Source: JAUYIV01 sp040882645
Lineage (GTDB): Bacteria > Actinomycetota > Acidimicrobiia > Spongiisociales > UBA11373
Direction of reading: 5' to 3'
DNA length: 64,000 bases
Assembly (NCBI GenBank): GCA_040882645.1
Contig: JBBEAX010000085.1
Location: 186,001 to 250,000 of the forward strand
Made by a program: the position numbers and the translations under genes. Under the pieces are notes generated by a model. It was not told the origin of the DNA. It ran no database searches and was given only the letters and a program-made list of their open reading frames with translations. Below are positions 25,925-32,820 of the stretch, one piece after another (position 1 is the first letter of the stretch; each line of letters starts with the position of its first letter).

Positions 25925-26289
25925 CGCGCCACCGCCCTGGCGGCAAGACGCAGACGACTCGGCACGAAGCGACCCGCCAGGGCGAGGGCACCGAGCAATG
26001 CGTCGAGCGCAGCCGGGGATCCGTCCCAGTGCTCCCGCACGATGTCGTCGCCGGCAGCCTCCACCAATCGGGTGAGCGCCAGCACCGCGATGGCGGCGTC
26101 GTCCACCTTGCCCAGCACCGGAATGCGGTCGGGGATCAGGTCGATCGGGAGCACCGCGTAGGCGAGGGCGAGACCCGCTCCGACCCGATGCTTGCGATCG
26201 ATTCGCTCGTCCCGCGCCAGCCGCACTACGAGCTTGGCGACGGCGGGCACCGCGGTCACCGCCTGCCGGGCGGTATCTACCCAGGTCAT
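25921..26289 (-). CDS. YkvA family (DUF1232) protein
   Basis: 122 aa. Contains YAVLPIDLIPDRIPVLGKVDD, here quoted to 20 or so residues, the DUF1232 signature; the PIDLIPD core is unmistakable. One amphipathic membrane-associated helix pair is likely. Function is unknown in the family. Overlaps the ROK gene by 4 nt upstream and the LiaF-like gene by 4 nt downstream. Confidence 0.82.
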   Translation of the reverse strand: MTWVDTARQAVTAVPAVAKLVVRLARDERIDRKHRVGAGLALAYAVLPIDLIPDRIPVLGKVDDAAIAVLALTRLVEAAGDDIVREHWDGSPAALDALLGALALAGRFVPSRLRLAARAVAR

Positions 26290-27197
26290 ACCGGCGCTCC
26301 TGCGAGAAGGGCGGCGCCGACGATTCCGGCACGGGTGCCGAAGGTCGCCGCTACCACCGGCGTTTCCAGTCGATGACGCCGCCCGCTGAGGGACTCGTTC
26401 AACGCGGCGCGCGCCGGTTCTAGCAACGGCTCACCCATCGCGCCGACACCGCCACCAACCACTATCACATCAGGGTCGAACACGACCACCATGTTGGCCA
26501 GGCCCCGTCCAAAATGCACGGCGAACTCCTCGAACGCCGCGCCGGCCGGCCCGTCACCGGCAGATGCCGCCTCGACGAGGTGGCGTCCCGAGGGAACCGA
26601 AGCACCGGCCAGACTGGCGACCATCGAGGTCGGATCGTCCGCGGCCAGAGCCCGCGCCGCCCGATCGAGCGCAGTCCCCGACGCGAGCGCCTCCCAGCAG
26701 CCGAAGTTGCCGCACGAGCACCGGGGCCCACCGGGATCCACGATGACGTGGCCGATCTCTCCGAGAAACCCCCGGCCGTGTTCGATGCGGCCATCGACCA
26801 CGAGACCTCCGCCGATTCCGGTGCCGATCGTGACCATGAGCACCATGCGGTGGCCCCTGCCGGCGCCAGCGGTGGCCTCGGCCAATCCGGCGACATTGGC
26901 GTCGTTGTCCACTGCGACGGGCACCCCCAACGCCGCAGACACGGGCGCGGCAATCGGCGTCCCGGCATCGCGGTGGGGCATCCACACAAGGTCTCCATCT
27001 CGGATCAACCCGGCGATCGACACTCCCACGGCGGAGAACCCGCCTCCCAGTCCGGCCGCAACGTCGGCGATGGTCGCGGGAATGTCGGCGGCGTCGGCGG
27101 GGGTGGCCACCGTCACCGGGGTGGATCGATCGGTGGCCCGCTCGACCAACGCGGCCGAGAGGTTGGTGCCTCCGCAGTCGATTGCCACCACTGCCAT
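26286..27197 (-). CDS. ROK-family glucokinase
   Basis: 303 aa sugar kinase, most likely ATP- or polyphosphate-dependent glucokinase. The phosphate-binding loop is AIDCGGTN at the start, catalytic Asp lies in DNDANVAGLAE near 107, and the ROK zinc site is CSCGNFGCWEALASG near 170. ATG at 27197 (not the upstream frame) begins exactly at the first strand, with GGAAGG upstream. It lies between the ArsA/SRPBCC genes and the fab set. Glucose specificity is inferred from family resemblance. Confidence 0.88.
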   Translation of the reverse strand: MAVVAIDCGGTNLSAALVERATDRSTPVTVATPADAADIPATIADVAAGLGGGFSAVGVSIAGLIRDGDLVWMPHRDAGTPIAAPVSAALGVPVAVDNDANVAGLAEATAGAGRGHRMVLMVTIGTGIGGGLVVDGRIEHGRGFLGEIGHVIVDPGGPRCSCGNFGCWEALASGTALDRAARALAADDPTSMVASLAGASVPSGRHLVEAASAGDGPAGAAFEEFAVHFGRGLANMVVVFDPDVIVVGGGVGAMGEPLLEPARAALNESLSGRRHRLETPVVAATFGTRAGIVGAALLAGAPV

Positions 27198-27305
27198 GTT
27201 GCGTCCTTCCACCGAGAACCGAGAGTATTCGCCAGCCGCCCGATGATCCTCGCCGCCCCGCGGCGCCAAAAAGAATGCGGATGTGAACTGAGCTCTTGGC
27301 GCCGG

Positions 27306-27491
27306 CTATTCGACTTCGATGTGCTGGGGCCCGTCGTCCTGTTCGGCGTCACCGTCATCGCGCACCTTGCCCACCTCTTCGAGAAAGGCGCTGAGCCCGG
27401 CGACGACCTCGATCGCCGCCTTCATCAGGTGGACCGCGGCGCGCTGCGCGCCCCGACGGGCGGCGTCGCCGAGGTCCTCGGGCTCATCCAC
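27306..27491 (-). CDS. Small amphipathic protein coupled to the ArsA-like ATPase
   Basis: 61 aa, MDEPEDLGDAARRGAQ then a helix VHLMKAAIEVVAGLSAFLEE and a very acidic tail. Its start lies 8 nt inside the ArsA gene, indicating translational coupling. No motif is recognised, but the regular amphipathic helix and tight coupling argue for a real gene and perhaps a partner of the ATPase. Confidence 0.6.
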   Translation of the reverse strand: MDEPEDLGDAARRGAQRAAVHLMKAAIEVVAGLSAFLEEVGKVRDDGDAEQDDGPQHIEVE

Positions 27492-28656
27492 GGGGAATCC
27501 CGAATCGCACCCAAAGCTCGCCTTCCATCAATTTGGCTCCGACCACCTCGCGCCGCCGCAGCGAGTCGGGCAACACCAGCGACCGGCGGTAGGGCCCGAC
27601 AGTTATGTAGACCTCATCGGCACGGCGCATCACATCCACCTCTCCCTTCTCGGCGAAAGGCAGGAACAGCGCCAGCACTACGTCGTCACCCTCCTCGAAC
27701 ACTCGGAACGGGGTGCTGGTGGCAAGACGGTCGGTCGGGTCGAGGTCCGCGTAGAGCTCCTCGGCCAACAGCCGTAGCTTGGCGACGCCCACCATTTCCT
27801 CATCGAAGAGGCGCAGGCGCAGCAGCGACAGGTCGGCAAAGGCCTCTTCGACGGTCTCGAGGTGCTCGGCCTGCAGCTCGCGCCACCGCTTGAAGTAGGG
27901 ATCGGTGACGGCCTCCGGAATGATGCGGTTGACGATGGCGGCATCGACGGCGTAGCCGAACAGGCCCAGGTACGTGTACGTGCGCCGTGCCTCGGCGACG
28001 ACCATCTTCTCCAGGTTCATCACCAGGCGGGCGCTGGTGATCTCGGGGTCGACCAGGACGCGGCGAACACCCTCGATCCGCGCGTAGAAGCCCTCGCCCG
28101 CCTTGAACACGTCGTCCCCGGGGATCGGCATCGACATCACCCTCGACAGCACCGGCCGCACCACCTTGGCGACCCGCCGTTCGAGCGGGAACAGCTTCTC
28201 CATGTACCAGCCGAGCGCATCCGGCAGGCTCAACAGCCGGAGAGTCTCCGCGGTCGGTGCGCAATCGACCACGATCACGTCGTAGTTCCCCGAGGCGACA
28301 TGGTCCTGGACCTCGGCGAGGGCGAACAACTCGTCCATGCCGGGGAACACCACCAGTTCTTCGGCGGCGATGCCGCTGGCGCCGCCCCAGTCGAACAGGT
28401 CGGCCAGGTAGTCCCGCACCGTGCCCCAATGGCTCTCGAGACGACGCTGGGCGTCGATCTGCTGCCCGTGCAACCCGGCCGAGATCGGCGTCGGCTCGTC
28501 GCCGAGCGGGATGTCGAAGGCGTCGCTCAGGCTGTGGGCGGGATCGGTGGACATGACCAGGGTGCGGTGCCCCAGGTCCGCCGCCCGCAGCGCGGTGGCC
28601 GCCGCAACCGTCGTCTTGCCGACGCCACCCTTGCCGGTGATGAGCAGCACCCTCAC
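27484..28656 (-). CDS. ArsA-family ATPase with C-terminal HSP20-like domain
   Basis: 390 aa, single-copy ArsA/Get3-type ATPase. P-loop is GKGGVGKTT (8-16), switch I is STDPAHSLSDAF, and VVDCAPTAETLRLLSLPD is the switch II region. After about residue 310 an HSP20/alpha-crystallin-like beta domain follows (VVLALFLPFAEKGEV, VGPYRRSLVLPDSL), as in the ArsA-HSP20 architecture. No arsenic genes are near, so arsenite export is unlikely. It overlaps the SRPBCC gene by 4 nt. Cargo is unknown; a tail-anchored or lipid-linked client is speculation. Confidence 0.9.
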   Translation of the reverse strand: MRVLLITGKGGVGKTTVAAATALRAADLGHRTLVMSTDPAHSLSDAFDIPLGDEPTPISAGLHGQQIDAQRRLESHWGTVRDYLADLFDWGGASGIAAEELVVFPGMDELFALAEVQDHVASGNYDVIVVDCAPTAETLRLLSLPDALGWYMEKLFPLERRVAKVVRPVLSRVMSMPIPGDDVFKAGEGFYARIEGVRRVLVDPEITSARLVMNLEKMVVAEARRTYTYLGLFGYAVDAAIVNRIIPEAVTDPYFKRWRELQAEHLETVEEAFADLSLLRLRLFDEEMVGVAKLRLLAEELYADLDPTDRLATSTPFRVFEEGDDVVLALFLPFAEKGEVDVMRRADEVYITVGPYRRSLVLPDSLRRREVVGAKLMEGELWVRFGIPRG

Positions 28657-29102
28657 CCGTCGGCTCCTTCCATCTCCTCAGCCCGTCGACGCAGGCCGCG
28701 TAGCGCCGCCTGGACTATCTGCTTCTCCGCTTGCCTGCGAAGGAACCCGGGGACGACGAAAGCCGGCTCGACCCTGAGTGCGTAGACGATCTCGGTTCCG
28801 CCCTCCTCACGAAGGTTGAACTCGTAGTACCCCTCCATGTCCTTGATATCGGGGCCCGGAACCGCGTTCCACGACATCCGGCGGGGTTCGTCGTACTCGT
28901 AGTGCAACTCGTACGAGATCTTCTTGATGTACCCGTCGACCTCGAAGCGGGCCCGCCGCGGCCGCCCGGCACCGTCGACCTCGAGAATCTCGACGGCGGA
29001 AACCCCGGTGGCCCATTCCGGGTAAGCAGCCAGGTCGGCAGCGACGGCAAAGACGCGCTCCGGCGGAGCAGACGCCTCAGTCGAGCGCACGGTTCCTTCC
29101 AT
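28653..29102 (-). CDS. SRPBCC (START/CoxG-like) lipid-binding-fold protein
   Basis: 149 aa helix-grip fold protein. Begins with RSTEASAPPERVFAVAADLAAYPEWA, the pattern of actinobacterial polyketide cyclase/dehydrase-like SRPBCC proteins, followed by alternating strands and a long C-terminal helix. These bind hydrophobic ligands; here the ligand is unknown. It is first of the SRPBCC-ArsA-small protein unit, with -10 TAGTGT (29110-29115) ending 7 nt before the ATG. Confidence 0.85.
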   Translation of the reverse strand: MEGTVRSTEASAPPERVFAVAADLAAYPEWATGVSAVEILEVDGAGRPRRARFEVDGYIKKISYELHYEYDEPRRMSWNAVPGPDIKDMEGYYEFNLREEGGTEIVYALRVEPAFVVPGFLRRQAEKQIVQAALRGLRRRAEEMEGADG

Positions 29103-29109
29103 GGACGCG

Positions 29110-29115
29110 ACACTA
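29110..29115 (-). promoter_or_regulatory. -10 box TAGTGT of the SRPBCC-ArsA operon
   Basis: TAGTGT on the minus strand, 7 nt from the ATG at 29102, no Shine-Dalgarno: leaderless arrangement. It marks a separate transcript start within the long minus-strand gene run. Confidence 0.45.
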
Positions 29116-29158
29116 GCGATGGCGGGTTACTGCCTTTCAGACGGCCGGCGCCGTCCGC

Positions 29159-29923
29159 TCACCGCACATCCGGCATATGGCGAACCGGCCTCTTGGTGGC
29201 GCGGAAGTACCCGACGTTCCTGCACCGGGTCGACCCGACCCGCCACGAGACGGCCTGGGGCTGGTGGATGTCGCCGAAGTAGTGCCAACGGGGTTGGTGT
29301 TCCAGCAGGTAGTCGAGCACCGCCGGCGATTGTTTGAGCCTTCCCCCGACCACGTCGCGACTCAACGGACGCACCGCCGGAGCGACATGGGTGCACAGCA
29401 TGTCGACCGGACCAAGGGAATCGAGCTTCCGGGCGAGGGCCTCCTCTTCGATTTCACCGGGGACACCGATCGAGGCAATGCCTCCTCCGGCGAAGCCCAC
29501 GCGAACGCCCTCGAGGTCGATCACCTCGCCGTCGACGAAGCGGGACCCGGGCGGCAGGCAATCACGGAGCATGTCGGGGCGGTCCACGTTTCCGTAGATC
29601 ACATACGACTCACTGCCTTCGAGGGCGGCGCGAGTGAGCTGGTAGTCGGCGGCGATCCGCTCGTCGTAGCGCCGGCGGATCGTGTCCTCCTGCCCGGCGG
29701 CAAAGCCCCGCCACAGAGCCCGGGCTGCCTCGTGCTCCCCCAGCTCACGCAGGTCGGTCAGTCGGGCCACGAATTCGCGTCCGGCGATGTCGGCGAGCAT
29801 CCCCTCCATGGTGCGGTAGTCGACGAAGTTGAGGAGGTCACCGAGGATCAACAGGGGCTCTCCCCTCGCCGCCACCTGCGCCAGAGCCTCGAATTCCCCG
29901 TGGACGTCGGATACCAACAGCAT
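29159..29923 (-). CDS. Calcineurin-like metallophosphoesterase
   Basis: 254 aa. Motifs in order: SDVHGEF (4-10), LGDLLNF near 30, YGNVDRP near 118, THVAP and FGDIHQP toward the C terminus, together forming the two-metal site; the usual GNHD/E is GNVD. Substrate unknown. ATG at 29923 overlaps the queG stop by one base (TGATG); the frame stays open upstream but that part is queG read in another frame. Confidence 0.85.
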   Translation of the reverse strand: MLLVSDVHGEFEALAQVAARGEPLLILGDLLNFVDYRTMEGMLADIAGREFVARLTDLRELGEHEAARALWRGFAAGQEDTIRRRYDERIAADYQLTRAALEGSESYVIYGNVDRPDMLRDCLPPGSRFVDGEVIDLEGVRVGFAGGGIASIGVPGEIEEEALARKLDSLGPVDMLCTHVAPAVRPLSRDVVGGRLKQSPAVLDYLLEHQPRWHYFGDIHQPQAVSWRVGSTRCRNVGYFRATKRPVRHMPDVR

Positions 29924-31035
29924 CAGGCCCCCGAAGAACTGACCGACGCGCCGACGCGAGACTCCTGGGCCGACCCGGCGTCGACGGCCGCCCCGAGGGC
30001 GGCGTCGGCGGCGGCTCGGAGGGCGGCGGCGGCACGGGCACCGCCGATCCGCCCGAGCGCCCACGCCGCGTGCTCCCGGAGCATCGGGTCGCGGTGCGCG
30101 GCGAACCCCGCCAGCACACCCACGGCGTCCTCTCCCCCGCTGTTGCCGAGGGCCACCAGGGCGTTTCGCCGGAGGTATTTCACATCGTTGCGCGGCACAT
30201 AGAAGCGGTCGTACTTGGTCCGCAGAGTCTGATCGTCGGAGCCGAGGAGGGTGAGCAAGTCGACCCTGCCCCGCCCGGCAGCGCCGCCGGCGATGGCGCG
30301 ATGTCCCGGGGGGCACGCCTCGAGGCAATCGTCGCATCCATAGACCCGATCTCCCATCGGCTCGCGCAACTCGGTCGGGATCGAACCGGGTGCCTGCGCC
30401 CAGTGGGCGAGGCATCGACGGGCGTCGAGGATTCCGGGAGCGACGATCGCTCCCGTGGGACAAGCAGGGATGCAGGCGTCACAGGTCCCGCAGTCTCGCC
30501 TCATCGGCGAATCGACATCCAATGACGCGTCGGTGACCACGCTGCCGAGCAGCACCCAGGGGCCGGCACCGGGGACGAGCACCATGCTGCTCTTGCCCCA
30601 CCACCCGACGCCGGCGCGTACCGCGGCCGCTCGATCGACCAACCGGTTGTCGTCGACCAGCACCTCGGCCCGATGCCCCTCCGCCCGCAGCATCGCCGCG
30701 ATCGCTCCCAACACCGCTCGCAACGGGGCGTAGTGGTCGTCCTCGGCGAAGCGCGCCACCCGGCCCGTTCCCTGGGTCGGTGGTCCCGGGCTGCCTGCAT
30801 CCGCGGCGTACCGGTGGGCCCCAACCAGCAGGCGACGCGCCCACGGAAACGATCTCGTCGGGTCGGCCGACGTCGCCGGGTCGGCGAAGGTGAACTTCAG
30901 CTTGCCCGACCGTCCCGAAGCCACGGCGTCTTCGAGATCCCTGACGGTGTCCTCGAACGGCGCCGCCTCACAGATGCCAAAGCCGGACAGCCCCGACTCC
31001 AGCGCCAGTGCCCTGATCCGTGCTCCAAGTTCCAC
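29923..31035 (-). CDS. queG: Epoxyqueuosine reductase QueG
   Basis: Cobalamin- and iron-sulfur-dependent reductase for the last step of queuosine synthesis in tRNA. 370 aa. Two ferredoxin-type clusters are visible: CGTCDACIPACPTG (about 180) and CDDCLEACPPG (about 232), with the family's GWWGKSSM segment before them. A HEAT-like C-terminal region (ALVALGNSGGEDAVGVLAGF) follows. GTG at 31035 is set by a -10 TACCCT 7 nt upstream and by the family start. No other queuosine genes are in the window. Confidence 0.9.
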   Translation of the reverse strand: MELGARIRALALESGLSGFGICEAAPFEDTVRDLEDAVASGRSGKLKFTFADPATSADPTRSFPWARRLLVGAHRYAADAGSPGPPTQGTGRVARFAEDDHYAPLRAVLGAIAAMLRAEGHRAEVLVDDNRLVDRAAAVRAGVGWWGKSSMVLVPGAGPWVLLGSVVTDASLDVDSPMRRDCGTCDACIPACPTGAIVAPGILDARRCLAHWAQAPGSIPTELREPMGDRVYGCDDCLEACPPGHRAIAGGAAGRGRVDLLTLLGSDDQTLRTKYDRFYVPRNDVKYLRRNALVALGNSGGEDAVGVLAGFAAHRDPMLREHAAWALGRIGGARAAAALRAAADAALGAAVDAGSAQESRVGASVSSSGA

Positions 31036-31042
31036 AGGGGCG

Positions 31043-31048
31043 AGGGTA
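31043..31048 (-). promoter_or_regulatory. -10 box TACCCT deciding the queG start
   Basis: TACCCT on the minus strand ends 7 nt before GTG 31035; no Shine-Dalgarno. Supports this start over a frame that extends 60 nt further upstream. Confidence 0.45.
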
Positions 31049-31077
31049 GGGGGAAGAGGGCCTCGCTTCGCTCGGCC

Positions 31078-31178
31078 GCAATTCGCAATTCGCAATTGGC
31101 AAAGAAGGGGCGATGAGCGAAGGGCGAAAGGCGAAACCCGGTCCGGGGCCTTCTTGCGGGTAGCGGGTAGCGGGCCGC
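31078..31178. repeat. Three blocks of degenerate heptanucleotide repeats
   Basis: Block 1 (31078-31098): GCAATTC, GCAATTC, GCAATTG. Block 2 (31108-31135): GGGCGAT, GAGCGAA, GGGCGAA, AGGCGAA. Block 3 (31158-31178): GGGTAGC, GGGTAGC, GGGCCGC. All have a 7-bp period with different sequences. CTTCGCTC just before block 1 (31067-31074) pairs with GAGCGAAG in block 2. Confidence 0.65.
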
Positions 31179-31180
31179 GT

Positions 31181-31238
31181 GGCCGGCCGGAGGCCGGCCC
31201 AAGGCGGCCACAAGGCGCCCGTAGGGCGCCCGGCCGCC
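31181..31238 (-). repeat. Double-hairpin element, copy B
   Basis: Same plan as copy A: 8-bp stem GGCCGGCC, loop GGA, GGCCGGCC (31181-31199), linker CAA, then outer stem GGCGGCC/GGCCGCC (31203-31209, 31232-31238) around GGCGCCC, loop GTA, GGGCGCC (31214-31230). It begins 10 nt after the stop of the upstream minus-strand gene. Four base pairs differ from copy A, each compensated on the other arm. Confidence 0.75.
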
Positions 31239-31248
31239 CGGTAGCGAG

Positions 31249-31431
31249 TTAGGCCCGGCGGATCAGGCGTAGTTCGGGGACCAGGCCGACGTCGGCGAGG
31301 ACCTCGAGGGCGGCTGCCTGATCGGGGTCGACTTCGATCGGCCCCAGCATGTCTCCGAGGAGCATCGTCACCACGCAGTCGTGACACGCCGCGGTGTGCT
31401 GCGCCACGCACTCGTTGCAGTCGATCAACAT
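31249..31431 (-). CDS. Four-cysteine microprotein (probable zinc knuckle)
   Basis: 60 aa. Starts MLIDCNEC and continues to AACHDC, giving Cys5, Cys8, Cys16 and Cys19 (CxxC-x7-CxxC) with His12 and His17, a plausible zinc site. The rest is helical with an acidic middle and a basic end. ATG at 31431 is chosen because GGAGGAGG lies 6 nt upstream; the frame extends further but through low-complexity DNA. Function unknown. It lies between the NYN nuclease and queG genes. Confidence 0.65.
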   Translation of the reverse strand: MLIDCNECVAQHTAACHDCVVTMLLGDMLGPIEVDPDQAAALEVLADVGLVPELRLIRRA

Positions 31432-31498
31432 TTCGGCCTCCTCCATGTCACCACGAGGAGAACATACGGACGGGGTGTGACAAGAACGCGGAGTAGGG

Positions 31499-31526
31499 CC
31501 ACCTGCCACCTGCCACCTGCCACCTG
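31499..31526. repeat. Four exact CCACCTG heptamers
   Basis: CCACCTG is repeated four times head to tail in the spacer after the NYN gene. Same 7-bp period as the other intergenic repeats but a different unit. Confidence 0.75.
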
Positions 31527-31537
31527 CGACCCCGCCC

Positions 31538-32761
31538 TCAGCCCCGCCTTCTCGCCCAGGCGACCAGGGCGTCGGACCACAGGGCGAGGGCCCCGGTGCG
31601 CTCGGCTCGCTCCCGGACTGCACGGTCGTTGGTGATCACGACGCAGCGGCGTAGCCCCGCGGCCCTCTCGACCACCACGTCATCGGCCTCGACCCCCGGC
31701 GGGGCGAAGACCACCTCGATTCCCCGCGGCTTACGCGAGCCTGGCTGGTCGGCGTTCGAATCCCACACGACGGTGACGGTCATCGCAGGACCGCCGAGCG
31801 TCCCCAGCCGGCGAAGATGGGGCTCCAGTCGAGATCGGACCTCGGCAGCGGTCCCCGGCCCAAGGGCCAGGCCGGCGTTGTAGCCGTCGACGATCACTGC
31901 CACCCGGCCCCCGATTCGGGCCACCGCGTCGATCGCCTCGGGTGAATCCGGGCCCACTCCGATCGGGAGCCGCAGTCTCTCCTCGGCGGGTGGCGGGCCG
32001 GGGTCGGCAGCACTCACCCGCCGCGACCGCGCCATCAGGTCGTCGAGGTGCCGGGCGAGGTCGATCGGATCGGTTCCGAGCCACCCTGGCCCGGTTCGGG
32101 CCTCCGCCACCCTCGCCTCGGCGTCCCCTGCGGCACGTCGCAACCGGCGTACCTCCTCGCCACACTTCTTCACTTCGATCTCCAGGCCGGTGATGAGCCG
32201 ATGCAACCCCTCGACTTCGGCGGCGTGGTCTGTTTCGGCACGTCCTCGCGCGGCGCTCTCCTTCGCACCGGCCGCCTTCGTGGCTCGATCGGGGGCCCGC
32301 AGCGCCTTGTTCGCCTTGGCCAACTCGGCCGTGGCTGCCTCGAGCTTCTTCTGGAGATCACGGGCCTTGGCCTTCCAGGCGTCGCGGTCCTTCACCAGCT
32401 CGTCACGCCCGCCGTCGCTCTGCTCTCGGCCCTCCCCCGCCGCCGACGCCACCGCGTCACCCACCGCCCCCACCAGGTCGGCCGCCCATCCCTCGGGACG
32501 AACGAGAAAGAGTGCCGACGCCCGGTGCGGACCCGGCTTCACCGGGTCGGCATCCGGCCACTGCTCGAGAGCCCGCGTTCGTAGCCAGTCGATCCGGTCG
32601 AGTTCCCGGGTGAGTCGGCGGGCGAGGTCGGGGGTCAGGTCGCCAGCATGTCCCACCACCTGGCGCAGCTTCGCCGGCACCTGGTCGGCGTCGAGGTCGG
32701 CGAGTGCGGCCCGCGCCGAGTCGAGCGCCTTGCCCAACACCGATGTCAACTTGAAGCGCAC
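31538..32761 (-). CDS. NYN-domain (YacP-like) ribonuclease-like protein
   Basis: 407 aa. The C-terminal third is a NYN/PIN-fold domain: VAVIVDGYNAG (about 290), GVEADDVVVERAAG and VVITNDRAVRERAE carry the expected acidic residues. The N-terminal two thirds are helical with a Lys/Ala/Glu coiled coil (about 120-215). RNA cleavage is inferred from fold. GTG at 32761 follows a -10 TAGCGT (32769-32774) by 7 nt. Divergent from the M1 peptidase gene with only 59 bp between starts. Confidence 0.85.
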   Translation of the reverse strand: MRFKLTSVLGKALDSARAALADLDADQVPAKLRQVVGHAGDLTPDLARRLTRELDRIDWLRTRALEQWPDADPVKPGPHRASALFLVRPEGWAADLVGAVGDAVASAAGEGREQSDGGRDELVKDRDAWKAKARDLQKKLEAATAELAKANKALRAPDRATKAAGAKESAARGRAETDHAAEVEGLHRLITGLEIEVKKCGEEVRRLRRAAGDAEARVAEARTGPGWLGTDPIDLARHLDDLMARSRRVSAADPGPPPAEERLRLPIGVGPDSPEAIDAVARIGGRVAVIVDGYNAGLALGPGTAAEVRSRLEPHLRRLGTLGGPAMTVTVVWDSNADQPGSRKPRGIEVVFAPPGVEADDVVVERAAGLRRCVVITNDRAVRERAERTGALALWSDALVAWARRRG

Positions 32762-32768
32762 CGGACCG

Positions 32769-32813
32769 ACGCTATCACCGGGCGTAATCGTGTACCGGGG
32801 GCACCGGTATTGT
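32769..32813. promoter_or_regulatory. Divergent leaderless -10 boxes (NYN gene and M1 peptidase gene)
   Basis: Minus-strand TAGCGT (32769-32774) ends 7 nt before GTG 32761; plus-strand TATTGT (32808-32813) ends 7 nt before ATG 32821. Neither gene has a Shine-Dalgarno. The two start codons are 59 bp apart, so the promoters must share or overlap their -35 space. Confidence 0.5.
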
Positions 32814-32820
32814 CCGTCGA

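Noticed and set aside
27484..28656. Arsenite efflux ATPase
   Set aside because: No arsB, arsC, arsR or arsD nearby, and the C-terminal HSP20-like domain marks a different ArsA subgroup.
31078..31526. CRISPR-like array
   Set aside because: Repeats are 7 bp, contiguous and without unique spacers; no cas genes nearby.
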